This document shows positions 1 to 7,530 of a stretch of 64,000 nucleotides of DNA, one piece after another. The notes below the pieces were generated by a model. That model had not been told where the DNA came from. It did not search any database and saw nothing but the letters and a program-made list of their open reading frames with translations. Location of the stretch: positions 1-64,000 of IMG/VR virus record IMGVR_UViG_3300025137_000028. One strand, given 5' to 3'. The position numbers and the translations under genes are program-made. This DNA is from a virus. Each line of letters starts with the position of its first letter. Position 1 is the first letter of the stretch.

Positions 1-74
1 ATAATAGTACAATCAGTAGCACTTTCAGCTAACGCAAGTTTTAAAATATCTTTTTTTAATTGTGTATCTTTCAT
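1..74 (-). CDS. Partial small protein, cut by window edge
   Basis: Only the first 24 codons are visible, reading leftward from an ATG and running off the window. The visible peptide begins MKDTQLKKDILKLALAES. It starts three bases after the stop of the next leftward gene, which fits a tightly packed operon of small early-type phage genes. Function is unknown. Confidence 0.5.
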   Translation of the reverse strand, partial: MKDTQLKKDILKLALAESATDCTI

Positions 75-77
75 AGT

Positions 78-239
78 CTATTTCCTCATATCGTTTAAGT
101 TCATTTCATCATAAGATAAAACTTTTTTTAAATGTGTCTTACATAGATCAACAGGTATTATACCTAATTTACCTACAAGTGATTCACCTTTCTTTACTGT
201 GAATACTTTTTTACATACTGTACATTTACCTTTTTTCAT
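78..239 (-). CDS. Small CxxC protein (53 aa)
   Basis: A 53-residue leftward reading frame starts MKKGKCTVCKKVFTVKKGE. The C-x-x-C near the N-terminus and a single Cys in the middle (DLCKTH) suggest half of a zinc-ribbon or treble-clef-like site, but the second metal-binding pair is not obvious. Its ATG overlaps the stop of the upstream gene (TAATG), which is typical translational coupling in this cluster. I do not recognise the family; a small host-interaction protein is plausible but unproven. Confidence 0.6.
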   Translation of the reverse strand: MKKGKCTVCKKVFTVKKGESLVGKLGIIPVDLCKTHLKKVLSYDEMNLNDMRK

Positions 240-493
240 TAAGCTGCCTCCAACATAGACATTGGTACTCTGTACACTCTACCATTTAAATCAACTAAAC
301 ATCTAGCATTCATTATTTTTGTAATAACACCAGGTGTCTTTTTAGTTTTCTGAACAACATTAACTTTCATGCCGACTCTCATCATTGATTTAACTTTAGT
401 CTTAATAAGATCAGTAATATAATCTTTTGTAATATTCAAATCTTCAACATTAAGACTTGATAATTGTTTGTTTATTTCAGTTAGTAGTATCAT
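239..493 (-). CDS. Conserved-type phage hypothetical protein (84 aa)
   Basis: The start chosen is the ATG preceded by GGAGAAAACACT, a good Shine-Dalgarno; the frame is open 16 codons further upstream but without such a site. The protein has a polar, helical-looking first half and a C-terminal half (VGMKVNVVQKTKKTPGVI then CLVDLNGRVYRVP) that reads like a small beta-barrel of the KOW/SH3 type. That fold guess is inference. It is coupled to the CxxC gene downstream by a TAATG overlap. Function unknown. Confidence 0.6.
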   Translation of the reverse strand: MILLTEINKQLSSLNVEDLNITKDYITDLIKTKVKSMMRVGMKVNVVQKTKKTPGVITKIMNARCLVDLNGRVYRVPMSMLEAA

Positions 494-513
494 AGTGTTT
501 TCTCCTTTATTGT

Positions 514-870
514 TTATCTTAAATATAATGGTCCTGTCCATTGAATAGCATAGTTACCAGTAAGTACATTACCTCTAGCGGAGTTAAGTGCTGGTGCTCT
601 CCAACCGGCAGGTTTTAAAATATCACCCATTTTAAAATGTTTAAAGTCTTTCATAACGATAAAAGCTTTTACACTACCACCGTTTACAACTTTAATAAAC
701 TTTTTCATTGTTTTGATTTCAAAACCAGTGGCATATTCTTTCCACATTTTTTCTTTTACTTCTTTATTATCACTACGACCAAAGTTATTACCATAGTCTT
801 CATTCATAGCATTGGTCATATTCATAATACCTTCATTTAAGGTTTCTGCTGTTTTATTTACTGTAATCAT
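514..870 (-). CDS. Hypothetical phage protein (118 aa)
   Basis: The start is supported by GGAGAT upstream of the ATG, and the ATG overlaps the stop of the preceding gene. The N-terminal half is charged and helical (NEDYGNNFGRSDNKEVKEK); the C-terminal half carries GDILKPAGWRAPALNSARGN, rich in Gly, Pro and Trp. No signal peptide or membrane segment is visible. Family not recognised; position suggests an early or host-takeover gene. Confidence 0.6.
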   Translation of the reverse strand: MITVNKTAETLNEGIMNMTNAMNEDYGNNFGRSDNKEVKEKMWKEYATGFEIKTMKKFIKVVNGGSVKAFIVMKDFKHFKMGDILKPAGWRAPALNSARGNVLTGNYAIQWTGPLYLR

Positions 871-1058
871 TATTTTATCTCCATAGCTTTGTAGTCGTTA
901 ATAATTTTATTAATAGCATTTTTCATATTAATATCAATCATGTTTAAAAGTGTTTCATCAACTTCAATAACTTCTTTTATTGTTGACTTCATTTTTCTAA
1001 TTTTATTGTAAGCAACATTTCTTACAATTGAAAGGTTTAAGTTATTCATTTTTTTCAT
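870..1058 (-). CDS. Small helical, charged hypothetical protein (62 aa)
   Basis: The start shown is the ATG preceded by GAGGAGAAAAACAAT, a strong Shine-Dalgarno. The frame is open further upstream, and an in-frame ATG at 1136 sits one base after the stop of the previous gene but has no ribosome-binding site; it would give 88 residues. The product is Lys/Ile/Asn-rich and looks wholly alpha-helical. Function unknown. Confidence 0.55.
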   Translation of the reverse strand: MKKMNNLNLSIVRNVAYNKIRKMKSTIKEVIEVDETLLNMIDINMKNAINKIINDYKAMEIK

Positions 1059-1137
1059 ATTGTTTTTCTCCTCTTGTTCTCTCAACTCGTTATATTTCTC
1101 AATATCACTCAATGCGTTTTTAGATAATATATTCATA

Positions 1138-1320
1138 TTATTTGTCAGCATATAATGATTGAGAAAATAGAGACATTGTAAAACTAGCAATACCTACACA
1201 AACTGCCGAAGCACCTAGTAAATATTGATCTGTTTCTATAGCACCTACAGCAGATACCATAGCCAATGTACCTACAACAGCAAATACTACTGTCATATAT
1301 TCATATATCTTTTTTTTCAT
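1138..1320 (-). CDS. Small membrane protein with two TM segments
   Basis: Sixty residues from the ATG that follows GGAAAAACATT. After a short basic N-terminus come two hydrophobic stretches, roughly residues 8-27 (TVVFAVVGTLAMVSAVGA) and 34-54 (LLGASAVCVGIASFTMSLFS), separated by a polar turn. This predicts a hairpin inner-membrane protein. It is the first gene behind the leftward promoter, so it is probably expressed early. The topology resembles some small holins or superinfection-exclusion proteins, but nothing in the sequence decides between them. Confidence 0.6.
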   Translation of the reverse strand: MKKKIYEYMTVVFAVVGTLAMVSAVGAIETDQYLLGASAVCVGIASFTMSLFSQSLYADK

Positions 1321-1363
1321 AATGTTTTTCCTTTTGTTACTGTTTTTGTTTTTCATATATACT

Positions 1364-1392
1364 ATTATACCATAGATTCGTTTTAAAATCAA
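1364..1392 (-). promoter_or_regulatory. Sigma70-like promoter for the leftward small-gene cluster
   Basis: Read on the minus strand: TTGATT, a 17-base spacer, then TATAAT. The -10 box is preceded by TGG, giving an extended -10 (TG-N-TATAAT). It lies directly upstream of the membrane-protein gene and points into the cluster of six small leftward genes. Confidence 0.75.
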
Positions 1393-1420
1393 GCGAAAAA
1401 AGCATAAAAATCAAAAAAAA

Positions 1421-1600
1421 ATGATAAAATCCCTAATTTTTCTTACGTTTGTTCTTATTTTGTTCTCATCTTGTTCTAAAAAACCAGTAAATTGTAAAAT
1501 TTCGCCTGATTTAGAGAAAATAGGCGAATCAGCAGTTGAAAATTTAGAAAATTTATCAGAGACTAACTTAAAAAGTGGCAAAATGCGTTGTAATTTTTAA
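1421..1600 (+). CDS. Small lipoprotein (59 aa), possible outer-membrane spanin type
   Basis: The protein has a textbook lipoprotein signal: MIKS, a hydrophobic core (LIFLTFVLILF), then a lipobox ending SSC at residues 16-18, so the mature protein would start at Cys18 and be only about 42 residues. Two further Cys (NCKI and RCNF) flank a polar, helix-prone segment. Small phage lipoproteins of this size are often o-spanins (Rz1-like) that disrupt the outer membrane at lysis, but no partner i-spanin is adjacent, and exclusion lipoproteins look similar. The start is the first ATG after an A-rich stretch; no clear Shine-Dalgarno is seen. Confidence 0.7.
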   Translation: MIKSLIFLTFVLILFSSCSKKPVNCKISPDLEKIGESAVENLENLSETNLKSGKMRCNF

Positions 1601-1613
1601 GATAAATAATCTT

Positions 1614-1772
1614 ATGAGTATTAATTGTCAAAATTGTGGACATGACTGTCATTGTGGCAAAAATTGTGAAAAAGATTACGGTGAATTGAAGAAAACAGTT
1701 TGTTGTACACATTGTCGTTGTGAAAAAGTTGACGATTCTTGGAAAGATCAAGTAAAATACGATAATATTTAA
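1614..1772 (+). CDS. Cys-rich metal-binding-like peptide (52 aa)
   Basis: Nine cysteines in the first 37 residues, in tight patterns: CQNCGHDCHCGKNC near the start and VCCTHCRCE later. This spacing is typical of zinc- or copper-binding peptides or metallothionein-like proteins. An upstream in-frame ATG at 1575 would overlap the lipoprotein gene and adds a non-Cys-rich stretch, so the internal ATG is preferred. Binding of a metal is inferred; the family is not recognised. Confidence 0.6.
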   Translation: MSINCQNCGHDCHCGKNCEKDYGELKKTVCCTHCRCEKVDDSWKDQVKYDNI

Positions 1773-1787
1773 TAATGGAGATATAAA

Positions 1788-2042
1788 ATGGCAAAAATGA
1801 GAATATTTAAGTTTTGGAATGAAGCAGGTGATGAAAAAGAAAAAGAAGATTTAAGTTTAAAGAAAGCTGTTAGATCGGTACAAGGGGATTTTAAAGATAA
1901 AATTATTGGCGTTGAATATGTCACTAAAAAAGGCAAAAAAATTATTGATTCTGTACAAATACCGATAGGAAGAAAAATTAGACAAGCATTAATAGCAGAA
2001 AATGAAAAGAAGCGTTTAAAGGCGCTTAAAGAGGCAAGATAG
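1788..2042 (+). CDS. Small conserved-type hypothetical protein (84 aa)
   Basis: The start is supported by GGAGATATAAA before the ATG. The protein is highly charged, with an N-terminal MAKMRIFKFWNEAGDEKEK segment and a basic C-terminal helix (ALIAENEKKRLKALKEAR). It looks soluble and possibly nucleic-acid binding. It precedes another small basic protein and the PAAR gene. Function not known. Confidence 0.65.
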   Translation: MAKMRIFKFWNEAGDEKEKEDLSLKKAVRSVQGDFKDKIIGVEYVTKKGKKIIDSVQIPIGRKIRQALIAENEKKRLKALKEAR

Positions 2043-2043
2043 T

Positions 2044-2187
2044 ATGGCTAAATTATCAAAATCTTTTGTGGCTCATGTTAGTCAACCTAAAAAGACTTCT
2101 CAAAATACGAGAAAAGGTGCTAAAATGAGTTCTATGAACAAACATAAGAAAAGATCGTTTAAAGTTTACAACTCACAAGGAAAATAA
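2044..2187 (+). CDS. Short basic protein (47 aa)
   Basis: A 47-residue, Lys/Arg/Ser-rich peptide beginning MAKLSKSFVAHVSQPKK and ending NKHKKRSFKVYNSQGK. The stop codon overlaps the ATG of the PAAR gene (TAATG), and its start lies one base after the preceding stop, so it is clearly part of the same operon. Short basic peptides of this kind are common beside structural genes of marine T4-like phages; a role in DNA binding or virion assembly is a guess. Confidence 0.65.
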   Translation: MAKLSKSFVAHVSQPKKTSQNTRKGAKMSSMNKHKKRSFKVYNSQGK

Positions 2188-2486
2188 TGCCAGCAGTTAG
2201 TCGTCAAGGTGATAGTTTAAGTACAGGTCACATATGTACAGGTACAACAACTCTTTCTACACCTGGACAATCAACTGTACGAGCAAATAGTATATTGATT
2301 GCTAGAATAGGCGATCCTACTGTATCACATCCTTTTCCACCTAACCCTCCTTGCGCCCCACATGTAGCAAATGTAAACGCAGGTTCTTCAACAGTAAAAG
2401 TACACGGAATTGCTGTGGCAAGAGTAGGAGACTCAGCAGACGCAGGTTCTATGACAAGTGGAAGTTCTAACGTAAACGCAGGATAA
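2187..2486 (+). CDS. PAAR-repeat spike tip protein
   Basis: The protein matches the PAAR pattern: an N-terminal MPAVSRQGDSLSTGHICTG, then alternating short strands with ILIARIGDPTVSHP, a CAPH motif, and GIAVARVGDSADAG. His15, Cys17, Cys56 and His58 are candidates for the zinc site at the tip apex. PAAR proteins form a sharpened cone on the VgrG/gp5 central spike and help pierce the outer membrane; T4's counterpart is gp5.4. It precedes the late promoter and baseplate genes, which fits. Confidence 0.85.
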   Translation: MPAVSRQGDSLSTGHICTGTTTLSTPGQSTVRANSILIARIGDPTVSHPFPPNPPCAPHVANVNAGSSTVKVHGIAVARVGDSADAGSMTSGSSNVNAG

Positions 2487-2490
2487 GTAG

Positions 2491-2498
2491 TATAAATA
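2491..2498 (+). promoter_or_regulatory. T4-type late promoter box TATAAATA
   Basis: Exact TATAAATA eight bases before the gene 25 start codon. T4 late promoters place this box at about -13 to -6, so transcription should begin within a few bases of the ATG. No Shine-Dalgarno sequence lies between box and ATG. Confidence 0.8.
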
Positions 2499-2506
2499 TT
2501 ACTGTC

Positions 2507-2935
2507 ATGGCAAGTTATAGCGCAGAAAATACAAGTAATAATAGTACCCGAGCAAATAGAATCTATAAAGATTTAGATTTAGACTTTGGTCGTAATGTTG
2601 TAACTAATGATGTAAATAGTTTGAAAGATGTTGAAGCTGTAAAAAGAAGTGTTAGAAATTTAATTAATCTAAATCACTTTGATAAACCTTTTCATCCTGA
2701 AATAGGAAGTAATATTCGTGCTTTATTATTTGAAAATATGACACCTCTTACTTCTTTAAATTTACAAAGACAAATAGGTAACGTTTTGGCAAACTATGAA
2801 CCAAGAGCAAGAATTTCACAGATACTTGTTAGAGATTTAATTGATCAAAATAGATACCACGTTAGAATAAGTTTTTATGTAGTAGGTACACCAGATCCTG
2901 TAACAGTAGAAACATTTTTAGAAAGATTAAGATAA
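2507..2935 (+). CDS. 25: Baseplate wedge protein gp25
   Basis: Member of the GPW/gp25 family, 142 residues against 132 in T4. The diagnostic stretch GSNIRALLFENMTPLT sits around residues 67-82, followed by IGNVLANYEPRARI, the typical EPR-containing second half. gp25 joins the wedge gp6 ring to the inner baseplate and is structurally related to the sheath-polymerising part of contractile tails. It is first in a run of wedge genes (25, 6, 7-position) separated by one or two bases. The start follows directly behind a late box. Confidence 0.93.
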   Translation: MASYSAENTSNNSTRANRIYKDLDLDFGRNVVTNDVNSLKDVEAVKRSVRNLINLNHFDKPFHPEIGSNIRALLFENMTPLTSLNLQRQIGNVLANYEPRARISQILVRDLIDQNRYHVRISFYVVGTPDPVTVETFLERLR

Positions 2936-2936
2936 A

Positions 2937-4793
2937 ATGGCAAGTAATAAACTTAACGTATCAGATTTAGATTTTGATGATATAAAATCAAATTTAAAAA
3001 CATTCTTACAAAATCAAGCAGAGTTTTCAGATTATAATTTTGAAGGTTCAGGCTTTAATATTCTTTTAGATTTATTAGCATACAATACACACTATCTAGG
3101 TTTCAATGCTAATATGTTAGCAAATGAAATGTATTTAGATTCTGCTGACATAAGAAAAAATATTGTATCAATAGCAAAAATGTTAGGCTATACTCCTACA
3201 TCACCTAAATCTCCTGTTGCTGATATATCAATAAAATTAAATAATGCCTCAGGCGCTTCAGTTACTATGGATAAAGGCACAATTTTTTCAACAACTGTTG
3301 ATGGTGTTTCTTATCAATTTTTAACTAACGAAGATATTACAATATCACCTACTAACGGTGTTTATAATTTTTCAAATGTTTCAATTTTTGAAGGCACATT
3401 AATTACTTTTAAATATACAGTTGACACATCTGATCCTGACCAAAAATTTATTATACCTAGTGAGTTAGCTGATACTACATCTTTAAAAGTTAGTGTACAA
3501 AATTCTTCTAGTGATAGTACGACAGCAATTTATACAAAAACATCTGGACTAACTTCAATAGATTCTACTTCTAAAGTTTACTACTTACAAGAAAATGAAG
3601 ACGCTAGATATGAAGTTTACTTTGGCGATGGCGTTTTAGGTAAAGCTGTTGAAGATGGTAATATTGTAATCTTAGAATATATTGTTTCAAACAAAGACGC
3701 TTCTAACGGCGCTTCTAGTTTTGCTTTATCAGGTACAATCGGTGGATTTTCAGACGTTACAATTACAACTAACTCTAGTGCTCAAGGCGGTTCTGATAGA
3801 CAATCAAAAGAGTCAATTAGATTTAACGCACCTTTACAATATTCAGCACAAGACAGAGCTGTAACAACTAGTGATTATGAAAGTTTAGTTAGATCATTAT
3901 ATCCTAATACACAAGCCGTTTCTGCTTGGGGTGGTGAAGATGATGAAACACCACAATATGGTAAAGTTATAATTGCTTTAAAAGCAAAATCAGGTTCTAC
4001 ACTAACTACTCAAACAAAAACGAATTTAATTGCTCAATTAAAAAAATATAATGTAGCAGCTGTTACACCTGAAATTGTTGATCCTGAAACAACAAGTTTA
4101 TTATTAACATCAACAATTAAGTATGATGAAAGAGCAACAATTAAAACATCTGACACAATAAAATCAAACGTTATAACAACACTCTCAAACTACAACTCAA
4201 CAACTTTACAAAAGTTTGATAGTGTCTTTAGATATTCAAAAGTTATTAGAGAAATAGACAATACTGATCCTTCAATTCTTTCTAATATAACAACTATTAA
4301 AATGAGAAAAGAATTTACACCTACTTTATCAACTTCAACAAAATATGATATTTACTTTAGAAATGCTTTATTTAATCCACACTCTGAACATAATAAATCA
4401 GGTGGCGGTATTTTAATTTCAACAGGATTTAAAATAGATGGCGATACTACTAATGAAATGTTTTTAGATGATGATGGTAATGGTAATGTTAGAAGATATT
4501 ACTTAGTAGGTTCAGTTAGAACATACTCTAATAATACACAAGGTACAATTGATTACACAACAGGTCAAATAACATTAAACTCATTAAACATTGCTTCTAT
4601 ATCTAATATAAGAGGTTCATCATCAACTGTAATTGAGTTAACTGTTACACCTAGTTCAAATGATGTTGCGCCTGTAAGAGCCCAAATTTTAGAAATAGAT
4701 ACATCAAACTCTACAATAACAGTTGAAGCAGATACTTTAATAGGTGGTTCATCTGACGCAGGAGTAGGTTACACAACAACTACTAGCTACTAA
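2937..4793 (+). CDS. 6: Baseplate wedge protein gp6 (baseplate J family)
   Basis: 618 residues (T4 gp6 is 660). The N-terminus reads DLDFDDIKSNLKTFLQNQAEFSDYNFEGSG, the typical start of gp6-type proteins in marine T4-like phages; DLLAYNTHYLGFNANMLANEMYLDSA follows at residues 44-69. The central part (residues about 170-400, including YEVYFGDGVLGK and the APLQYSAQDRAVT segment) is the baseplate J-like domain. gp6 forms the dimeric ring that ties the six wedges to the hub. It starts one base after gp25 ends. Confidence 0.92.
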   Translation: MASNKLNVSDLDFDDIKSNLKTFLQNQAEFSDYNFEGSGFNILLDLLAYNTHYLGFNANMLANEMYLDSADIRKNIVSIAKMLGYTPTSPKSPVADISIKLNNASGASVTMDKGTIFSTTVDGVSYQFLTNEDITISPTNGVYNFSNVSIFEGTLITFKYTVDTSDPDQKFIIPSELADTTSLKVSVQNSSSDSTTAIYTKTSGLTSIDSTSKVYYLQENEDARYEVYFGDGVLGKAVEDGNIVILEYIVSNKDASNGASSFALSGTIGGFSDVTITTNSSAQGGSDRQSKESIRFNAPLQYSAQDRAVTTSDYESLVRSLYPNTQAVSAWGGEDDETPQYGKVIIALKAKSGSTLTTQTKTNLIAQLKKYNVAAVTPEIVDPETTSLLLTSTIKYDERATIKTSDTIKSNVITTLSNYNSTTLQKFDSVFRYSKVIREIDNTDPSILSNITTIKMRKEFTPTLSTSTKYDIYFRNALFNPHSEHNKSGGGILISTGFKIDGDTTNEMFLDDDGNGNVRRYYLVGSVRTYSNNTQGTIDYTTGQITLNSLNIASISNIRGSSSTVIELTVTPSSNDVAPVRAQILEIDTSNSTITVEADTLIGGSSDAGVGYTTTTSY

Positions 4794-4795
4794 TT

Positions 4796-7363
4796 ATGGC
4801 AAAGTTCACTGATAAAATATCAAACCTGATAAATCAACAGGCGCCTGATTTTGTCTTAGCAGATCATCCTCAGTTTTTATCTTTTATTAAAACTTATTAT
4901 TCCTTCATGGAATCTGCTGAGTTAACTTTAACAAATGTTGAGGTAACAGACGGTATTTTATTAGAGACAGAAACAAATCAATCAAACAATTTATTATTAG
5001 ATGGCACAAGAGTAGATAACAGTAGAGCTGTTGTTGATGGTGATGATAAAGTTTTACAAGAACAAACTACATATGGTAAATTTGAAAGAAATGAAATTAT
5101 TACAGGTGCTACTTCAGGTGCTACAGCAACAATACTTGCTGAAGATTTATCTAATAATAGACTTTATATATCATCACAAAATAAATTTAAAGATGGCGAA
5201 GTAATTACAGGTAATAATTCAGGTGGTCGTGCTACAATTAGTAATTATAGACCTAATCCTGTAAATACAATTCAAAACCTTTTAGAGTTTAGAGATCCTG
5301 ACAAAGTAGTATCTAACTTTTTAACTAAATTTAGAAATGAATTTTTAAATACTTTACCAGAAAATTTAAATAATAATGTCAATAAAAGAAAATTAATTAA
5401 AAATATTAAATCTATGTACCGATCAAAAGGTACGGCTAGAGGGCATGAAATATTTTTTAAATTATTATTTAATTTAAATTCTGAAACATCTTATCCTAAA
5501 GAAAATATGTTAAGAGTTTCTGACGGTAAATTTAATACTAAAAAAATAATAAGAGCAATTGCTACTGTAGGTCAAACGGAAGATTTGATAGGTAGAACAA
5601 TTACAGGTAACACATCTAAAGCTACAGCAGTTGTAGAAAACGTATTTAAATTTCAGATAGGTGCTAATGAAGTTTCTGAATTTATTATTAACGAAGATAC
5701 TTTAACAGGCACTTTTCAAACTAGTGAAGTAATACAAGGTACTCTATCAGACGAGTCTGATACTTTTATAAAAGCAACTGTTTCAGGTAGTTTATCCACT
5801 CCGTCAATAACTAATGACGGTGCTTTACATTCAGCGAATGAGTCATTAACTATAACGGCAGCTGGTGAAGGTGGTAACGTTACTGTCGGCACAGTAGGTA
5901 CAGGTGGTATAACTAATTTTGTAATTGGTGCTGCTGGTTCAGGTTATGCTATAGGTGATGATCTTACTTTTAGTGCCGGAAACGCAAAGGCAAAAGTTTC
6001 AGTTGTAAATGGTGGTATAACTTTAGAAGATGGTACTGAAGCAAATTCTACAAGTCACATAGTATTAGAAGATGAAACAGTTAGAGGTGATCCTTACACA
6101 GGAGACAAAATTGTACAAGACGCAGGTACAGGTAATGAAGATATAACAGATATTAGAATTATAAATCAAGGTAACAATTATGAAAGTTTACCTACTGTTA
6201 CAGTTTCAACAGCAAGTGGCGGATCAGGTGCTAGTGTTTTTTGTTTTGGTAGTGAAATAGGTAGAGTACAAGAATTAAAAATTATTGAACATGGAAATGG
6301 GTTTGAACAATCGCCTGCTGCTACTCTCGCATTTAATAACAAAATTATTATTTCAGATTTATCAGGCACATTTACAGCAGCCGAAACTATAACAGGTATA
6401 GATTCAAGTTCAACTGCTGTGACAGCAACATTTGTATCTTTAGATACTGATAGAAATTTATTAACAGTTAAAGACTCAGATGGCAACTTTGATACTGATA
6501 CAACAATAACAGGCAGTTTATCTAGTGTAACAGCAACTGTAAAATTTTTAGATAATCCTACTGCTACAATTTCTAACAATGCTGTTGTTGATACAGATGG
6601 TGTTAGTTTAAATGAAGATGGTTTTTTATCTGAAACAACAATGAAAGTACAAGATAGTTTGTACTACCAAGATTATTCATATGTTTTAAAAGTAGGTCGT
6701 TCAATAAGTGACTGGCGAGATTCATTTAAGTCAACAATGCACGGTGCTGGTTTTTATTTTACAGGTCAAGTAGATGTAGAAAATCAATTAAATGTTAAAT
6801 TGAAATCTATTACAGGAGTAAATTCAGGTGTAGAGTACGATGGTCCTGCTTTAATTATTAATACATTATTCTCTACAATATTCGGTAGAAGATTAGGAAC
6901 TGAAACAGATGGTACATCATTAAGATCATCGCCACAAGCTGGTGTAGATCCTGACTTTAATGATAGTACGATTGAAAACTTTACAGCAAATACTAGAGAC
7001 GTAACATTAACACAAAGAATTGTATTAAAATTACCAGAGTATAAACAGTTTCCTGTGACAATTAGAGGAAACTCTACAAAATTCGGTATACCTGTGGCAG
7101 GTCCTACATTTAAAAGTGTGGGTGATTTTGTATTAGGCGGCAACTTCGGTAATTTAACACAAATAAGTGATCTAAATAATCTAAGATTAGGTAACACTTT
7201 TAATACAAGTGTTGATGGTATTGTGAATAGATTAAGTGATTTTAACTTTAGACTAAAAACGGCTTATGCGATACCGGCTGAGATATTTCAACTATCAGAG
7301 GACAGCTTTGATGAAAACCAAACATTCTTTGACGCAACGGATGTTTCTTTTGACGCTGTATAA
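4796..7363 (+). CDS. Large baseplate/virion structural protein in the gp7 position
   Basis: 855 residues, beginning MAKFTDKISNLINQQAPDFV and then HPQFLSFIKTYYSFMESAEL, an N-terminus typical of a structural protein found after gp6 in marine T4-like phages. It contains repeated short beta modules of the type ITGATSGATATI (residues about 100-112, 136-148, 262-276) and a central Gly/Thr/Ser-rich beta section; the C-terminal 170 residues are less repetitive. T4 places gp7, the wedge protein at the junction to gp10 and gp8, at this locus, but I cannot show homology from sequence alone. Two bases separate it from gp6. Confidence 0.75.
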   Translation: MAKFTDKISNLINQQAPDFVLADHPQFLSFIKTYYSFMESAELTLTNVEVTDGILLETETNQSNNLLLDGTRVDNSRAVVDGDDKVLQEQTTYGKFERNEIITGATSGATATILAEDLSNNRLYISSQNKFKDGEVITGNNSGGRATISNYRPNPVNTIQNLLEFRDPDKVVSNFLTKFRNEFLNTLPENLNNNVNKRKLIKNIKSMYRSKGTARGHEIFFKLLFNLNSETSYPKENMLRVSDGKFNTKKIIRAIATVGQTEDLIGRTITGNTSKATAVVENVFKFQIGANEVSEFIINEDTLTGTFQTSEVIQGTLSDESDTFIKATVSGSLSTPSITNDGALHSANESLTITAAGEGGNVTVGTVGTGGITNFVIGAAGSGYAIGDDLTFSAGNAKAKVSVVNGGITLEDGTEANSTSHIVLEDETVRGDPYTGDKIVQDAGTGNEDITDIRIINQGNNYESLPTVTVSTASGGSGASVFCFGSEIGRVQELKIIEHGNGFEQSPAATLAFNNKIIISDLSGTFTAAETITGIDSSSTAVTATFVSLDTDRNLLTVKDSDGNFDTDTTITGSLSSVTATVKFLDNPTATISNNAVVDTDGVSLNEDGFLSETTMKVQDSLYYQDYSYVLKVGRSISDWRDSFKSTMHGAGFYFTGQVDVENQLNVKLKSITGVNSGVEYDGPALIINTLFSTIFGRRLGTETDGTSLRSSPQAGVDPDFNDSTIENFTANTRDVTLTQRIVLKLPEYKQFPVTIRGNSTKFGIPVAGPTFKSVGDFVLGGNFGNLTQISDLNNLRLGNTFNTSVDGIVNRLSDFNFRLKTAYAIPAEIFQLSEDSFDENQTFFDATDVSFDAV

Positions 7364-7378
7364 ATATGAATATAAATA
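7359..7378 (+). promoter_or_regulatory. Tandem late promoter boxes (two TATAAATA)
   Basis: Two exact TATAAATA octamers, four bases apart. The first spans the stop codon of the preceding gene and the second lies within the first codons of the next small gene. Either could drive the fibre-like operon that follows. Confidence 0.6.
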
Positions 7379-7530
7379 ATAATGAGATAAAATTTGTTGT
7401 ATTAAAAAACGAAGAAGTTTTGAAACCAGGTGTTGATTTTATACTAGAAGAAGACAACATAGTATTAAAAACACCTTTACAACCAAATGAGAGATTATCA
7501 GTTAGAAAATTAGAGGAAAATAATGGGTAG
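7366..7530 (+). CDS. Small virion-like protein with a single beta module (54 aa)
   Basis: After MNINNNEIK the peptide reads FVVLKNEEVLKPGVDFI and then IVLKTPLQPNERLSVRKL. This is the same pattern as the C-terminal module of the next gene and of two other virion proteins in this window (V-x-x-NG-x-x-x-x-P-x-x-D-[FY], then L-x-F-x-x-AP-x-x-x-x-I-x-V). It overlaps the following start codon by eight bases. Whether it is translated alone or the late box lies too far inside it is uncertain. Confidence 0.55.
   Translation: MNINNNEIKFVVLKNEEVLKPGVDFILEEDNIVLKTPLQPNERLSVRKLEENNG

Noticed and set aside
637-840. Rightward open frame opposite the 118-residue leftward gene
   Set aside because: Phe/Thr-rich shadow of the leftward gene; no ribosome-binding site, and the leftward frame has proper coupling and a Shine-Dalgarno.
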